Below, in pieces: positions 62,495 to 64,000 of a stretch of DNA of 64,000 bases. Below the pieces are notes generated by a model. The model did no database searches, was not told the origin of the DNA, and worked only from the letters and a program-made list of their open reading frames with translations. Location: assembly GCA_035457705.1 (NCBI GenBank), contig DATIBD010000046.1:97082-161081 (forward strand). Direction: 5' to 3'. A program made the position numbers and the translations under genes. The number at the start of each line of letters is the position of its first letter. Within the stretch, counting starts at the first letter, position 1. This DNA comes from DASPGQ01 sp035457705. GTDB taxonomy: Bacteria > Acidobacteriota > Vicinamibacteria > Marinacidobacterales > SMYC01.

Positions 62495-64000
62495 GTGATC
62501 GCTGCCTCGCTTTGGATGCTCCTCGGAGCGGCCAACAGTTCGGTTCGATTCGTGGACGTTACCCAGGAGGCCGGAATTGCGTTCCAACACCGAAACGGAG
62601 GTGGGGGCGACAAGCACCTCGTCGAGACGATGTCGGGCGGCGGCGGTTTCTGGGATTACGACGGTGACGGGGACCTCGATGTCTATCTGCTCAACGGGGC
62701 GCCTCTCCCCGGATACCGGGGACCAGGCCATTTGAGAAACGCGCTCTATCGAAACGAGGCCGGTAATTTCAGAGACGTGACCGAGGAAGCGGGGCTTTCG
62801 GGCTCGGGATATTCGATGGGCTGCGCTGCGGCCGACTACGACAACGACGGAGACGTCGACCTGTTCGTCTCCGGCTTCGGGCCGAGCCACCTCTATCGGA
62901 ACGAGGGCGATGGCACTTTTACCGACGTGACCCAACGCGCCGGAGTGGGCACCGTCGGGTTCGCCGCGAGCACCGCTTTTGCAGACATCGAAGGCGACGG
63001 GGATCTGGACCTCTACGTGACGACCTATATCGAGTACCAAATCGACAACCCCGTGTACTGCGGCGACCGGACGCTCGGAGTGAGAACCTACTGCCATCCG
63101 AACAACTACGTCGGGGCCTCTGACTTGCTCTATCGAAACGAGGGGGATGGCACGTTCTCTGACGTCTCGATGCAAACGGGAGTGGGCCTGAAACCATCCC
63201 GGGGACTCGGCGTGATCTTCACCGACGACGATGACGACGGCGATGCGGATATCTACGTGGCCAACGACACGATGATGAACCACTTCTTCCGGAATCTGGG
63301 ATCGGGCCGATTCGAAGAGATCGCTCTCGCCCTCGGATTGGGATTCGATGAGGATGGCCGTGCCGAGGGAAGCATGGGGGTCGACGTCGGAGACTTCGAC
63401 CGCGACGGGCATCTCGATGTGTTCGTGACCAACTTCGAAAGCGAAGGCAACACGATCTATCGCAATTTGGGTGGTGGCAACTTCGTCGACGCAACCTACG
63501 CCGCGCAGCTTGCCCTCCCCAGCCTTTCCTGGGTCGGTTTCGGTACCGGCTTCTTTGACTTCGACAACGATACCGATCTCGATCTATTCGTCGCTAACGG
63601 TCACATCATGGACCACGGCCTTTCTGATGTGACGCGCCACGCTCAACCGAAGCAGATCTACGAGAACGAAAGAGGAGCCTACCGCGATATCTCTCACACC
63701 GCGGGCAAGCCTTTCGACAGGGATCAGGTGGGCCGGGGAACCGCGTTCGGTGACTGGGACGACGACGGAGATCCGGACGTGCTGGTGATGAACAACAACG
63801 ACGTGCCGAACCTGCTTCGCAACGACACCGAGAACGGCAATCACTGGATCCAGCTCCGACTGGTGGGTCGAGCCTCCAATCGAGACGGCATCGGGGCGAG
63901 GGTCCGAGTCGACGCGGGCGACAACGAGCAGATCGACGAGCTCCGTTGCGGTTACAGCTACTTGTCGATGCACGATTTGCGAATCCATTTCGGTCTGGGA
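62495..64000 (+). CDS. CRTAC1-type FG-GAP repeat protein, cut by right edge
   Basis: An open frame from GTG at 62495 (MIAASLWMLLGAANSSVRFV, a signal-like start) runs past the right edge with 502 codons visible. FG-GAP repeats are clear: FWDYDGDGDLDVYLLNG, AADYDNDGDVDLFVSGFG, FADIEGDGDLDLYVTTY and VDVGDFDRDGHLDVFVTNF. The last visible part (DNEQIDELRCGYSYLSMHDL) is the start of the ASPIC/UnbV module, so only a short tail is missing. It follows the TPR gene by 8 nt and is similar in layout to 59225-61135, probably a paralogue. Confidence 0.85.
   Translation, partial: MIAASLWMLLGAANSSVRFVDVTQEAGIAFQHRNGGGGDKHLVETMSGGGGFWDYDGDGDLDVYLLNGAPLPGYRGPGHLRNALYRNEAGNFRDVTEEAGLSGSGYSMGCAAADYDNDGDVDLFVSGFGPSHLYRNEGDGTFTDVTQRAGVGTVGFAASTAFADIEGDGDLDLYVTTYIEYQIDNPVYCGDRTLGVRTYCHPNNYVGASDLLYRNEGDGTFSDVSMQTGVGLKPSRGLGVIFTDDDDDGDADIYVANDTMMNHFFRNLGSGRFEEIALALGLGFDEDGRAEGSMGVDVGDFDRDGHLDVFVTNFESEGNTIYRNLGGGNFVDATYAAQLALPSLSWVGFGTGFFDFDNDTDLDLFVANGHIMDHGLSDVTRHAQPKQIYENERGAYRDISHTAGKPFDRDQVGRGTAFGDWDDDGDPDVLVMNNNDVPNLLRNDTENGNHWIQLRLVGRASNRDGIGARVRVDAGDNEQIDELRCGYSYLSMHDLRIHFGLG

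Noticed and set aside
1..64000. CRISPR arrays, prophage or insertion sequences
   Set aside because: No regularly spaced direct repeats, phage structural genes or intact transposases were seen; only a possible ruined fragment near 42900-43060.

Overview
The window is GC-rich, densely coded bacterial chromosome. The gene families point to an Acidobacteriota-like soil or sediment organism: two large orphan MacB/FtsX-type permeases of the ADOP class (29159-31798 and 52999-55434), the first directly coupled to a PadR regulator; two CRTAC1-type FG-GAP/ASPIC proteins beside TPR proteins and a sulfatase-fold TPR protein; and many exported hydrolases. No ribosomal, tRNA, phage, transposase or CRISPR locus was seen, so the assignment rests on family content only.

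Layout. 1-7.4 kb: a Tat-exported protein cut by the left edge, a broken MscS channel, a membrane glycerophosphodiester phosphodiesterase, an OxlT-like MFS carrier, an exported serine hydrolase and a decayed NCS2 purine/pyrimidine permease. 7.8-13.7 kb: a small stress-type block with a YtxH-like protein, a baeRF-family protein and a trifunctional beta-PGM/trehalose-phosphatase/GH65 enzyme. 13.7-15.4 kb: an intact DUF4212 subunit followed by a broken Na+/solute symporter. 16.6-22.3 kb: a FecR-TPR-barrel protein followed by a CHASE2 adenylate/guanylate cyclase, very likely one signalling unit. 22.3-28.5 kb: MmgE/PrpD, exonuclease III, a Rieske ferredoxin remnant, a PGM1-like ATP-grasp ligase and an exported amidohydrolase. 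28.6-31.8 kb: a dispersed repeat, a palindromic operator, padR and ADOP.

31.9-41.8 kb (minus strand) is the most system-like region. It is a tightly overlapping nine-gene operon, in transcription order: M24-fold enzyme, second M24-like protein, nitroreductase, lipoprotein solute-binding protein, ABC ATPase, two ABC permeases, hydantoinase A, hydantoinase B. Both M24 proteins have lost the acidic metal ligands, as in the non-peptidase members of that fold. The operon looks like uptake and ring-opening of a small cyclic amide, imide or amidine; the substrate is inference.

41.9-56.7 kb is a mixed region: exported phosphatase-like protein, methyltransferase, orphan histidine kinase plus LysE exporter, GNAT-nitrilase fusion with a substituted catalytic Cys, exported arginase-fold protein, CCA-adding enzyme plus MOSC protein, exported MBL hydrolase, cytochrome c, second ADOP and mnmA. 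56.7-64 kb carries the sulfatase-fold/TPR and CRTAC1/TPR/CRTAC1 cluster, which runs off the right edge.

Two cross-cutting observations stand out. First, a dispersed repeat of about 130-165 nt occurs three times between genes (15459-15585 inverted, 28606-28735, 55447-55612). Each copy can fold into three hairpins, and one stem shows a compensatory base-pair change between copies. Second, gene decay is concentrated in the first 25 kb (MscS, NCS2 permease, Na+/solute symporter, Rieske protein) while very long neighbouring genes remain open.
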